Source: Stemphylium vesicarium (taxonomy: Eukaryota > Ascomycota > Dothideomycetes > Pleosporales > Pleosporaceae). Taken from it: a stretch of DNA of 32,307 nt. This document shows, in pieces, positions 32,129 through 32,307 of this stretch. Below the pieces are notes generated by a model. It did not search any database and was not told the DNA's origin. It worked only from the letters and a program-made list of their open reading frames with translations. The stretch is from NCBI GenBank assembly GCA_004380135.1, contig QXCR01000239.1, forward strand, positions 1-32,307, given 5' to 3'. The number at the start of each line of letters is the position of its first letter. Positions within the stretch are counted from its first letter, which is position 1. Both the position numbers and the translations under genes were made by a program.

Positions 32129-32307
32129 ATATCCCCCTTCTTTATAGCGCATGCCCTCAGGCGCTGGCGTTCTCGCGCAGGCCACTAGGCTCATGCCTAT
32201 AACAGACAGGCAGGCAATACTAGACCCTCCAGCAGCAACGACGGCAGGCGTAGCCTATTAGTAATCCCTTGGCACCTAAGCGCTATCCGCGCCGTTCCGG
32301 TCCAAGA
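32129..32307 (-). mobile_element. 3' internal end of the young LTR element
   Basis: The first 15 bases give a purine tract on the minus strand. The remaining 164 bp are GC-rich, unmutated, and C-rich on the plus strand. A minus-strand phase is open for about 46 codons next to the LTR, but no pol domain is recognisable, so this may be the pol end or the 3' untranslated part. Confidence 0.6.

Noticed and set aside
1..32307. tRNA, rRNA or bacterial-type signals
   Set aside because: None found by eye on either strand; introns and RIP show a fungal nuclear origin.

Overview
The window looks like repeat-rich, transcriptionally poor DNA of a filamentous ascomycete (Pezizomycotina). Most of it is extremely rich in TA dinucleotides and poor in CA/TG. 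Coding frames are interrupted almost only by TAG and TAA, sister copies differ only by transitions, and Cys, Trp, Gln and Asp codons are turned into Tyr, stop or Asn. This is the signature of repeat-induced point mutation (RIP). Short GC-rich patches are spared. I see no intact protein gene, rRNA or tRNA. Nearly every recognisable protein had to be read through RIP stops, so plain ORF calling misses them.

Layout. 1-414: 3' part of a low-complexity frame on the minus strand, running off the left edge. 415-3511: mutated DNA with two unidentified plus-strand frames (771-1990; 2396-3010, which carries a 21-bp tandem repeat). 3512-3717: probable solo LTR. 3763-4619 (-): RIP-killed short-chain dehydrogenase/reductase gene with one intron. 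5578-11119 (-): complete Ty3/gypsy-like element A with 257-bp LTRs. 11120-12250 (+): integrase/chromodomain tail of another gypsy element (F). 12301-12612 (-): remnant of a Cys-motif/coiled-coil protein. 12613-13280: LTR-like, tandem-repeat DNA. 13281-15329 (-): partial gypsy copy C, same family as B. 15330-20171 (+): gypsy element D, inserted in C and lacking its 3' end. 20172-22019 and 27796-28694 (+): a DUF3435 tyrosine-recombinase gene (the family that includes Starship 'captains'). It is cut in two by complete gypsy element B (22020-27790, minus strand, 209-bp LTRs, CAATC target duplication). 28695-32009 (+): gypsy element E, cut in its reverse transcriptase by an unmutated LTR (32010-32128) of an element that continues past the right edge.

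How it fits together. The junctions give a nesting order: C was hit by D; D ends abruptly just upstream of the recombinase gene, as if an element carrying that gene had landed in it; B then landed inside the recombinase; separately, E was hit by the youngest, unmutated element at the right edge. The recombinase is the most interesting item. Removing B and one copy of its duplication restores an unbroken frame across a conserved family motif, and at least two introns are still recognisable. The captain gene sits near the left end of known Starships with cargo downstream, so a decayed Starship-type or related element may start near 20,171 and extend rightward. That is inference: only the gene and the junctions are seen.
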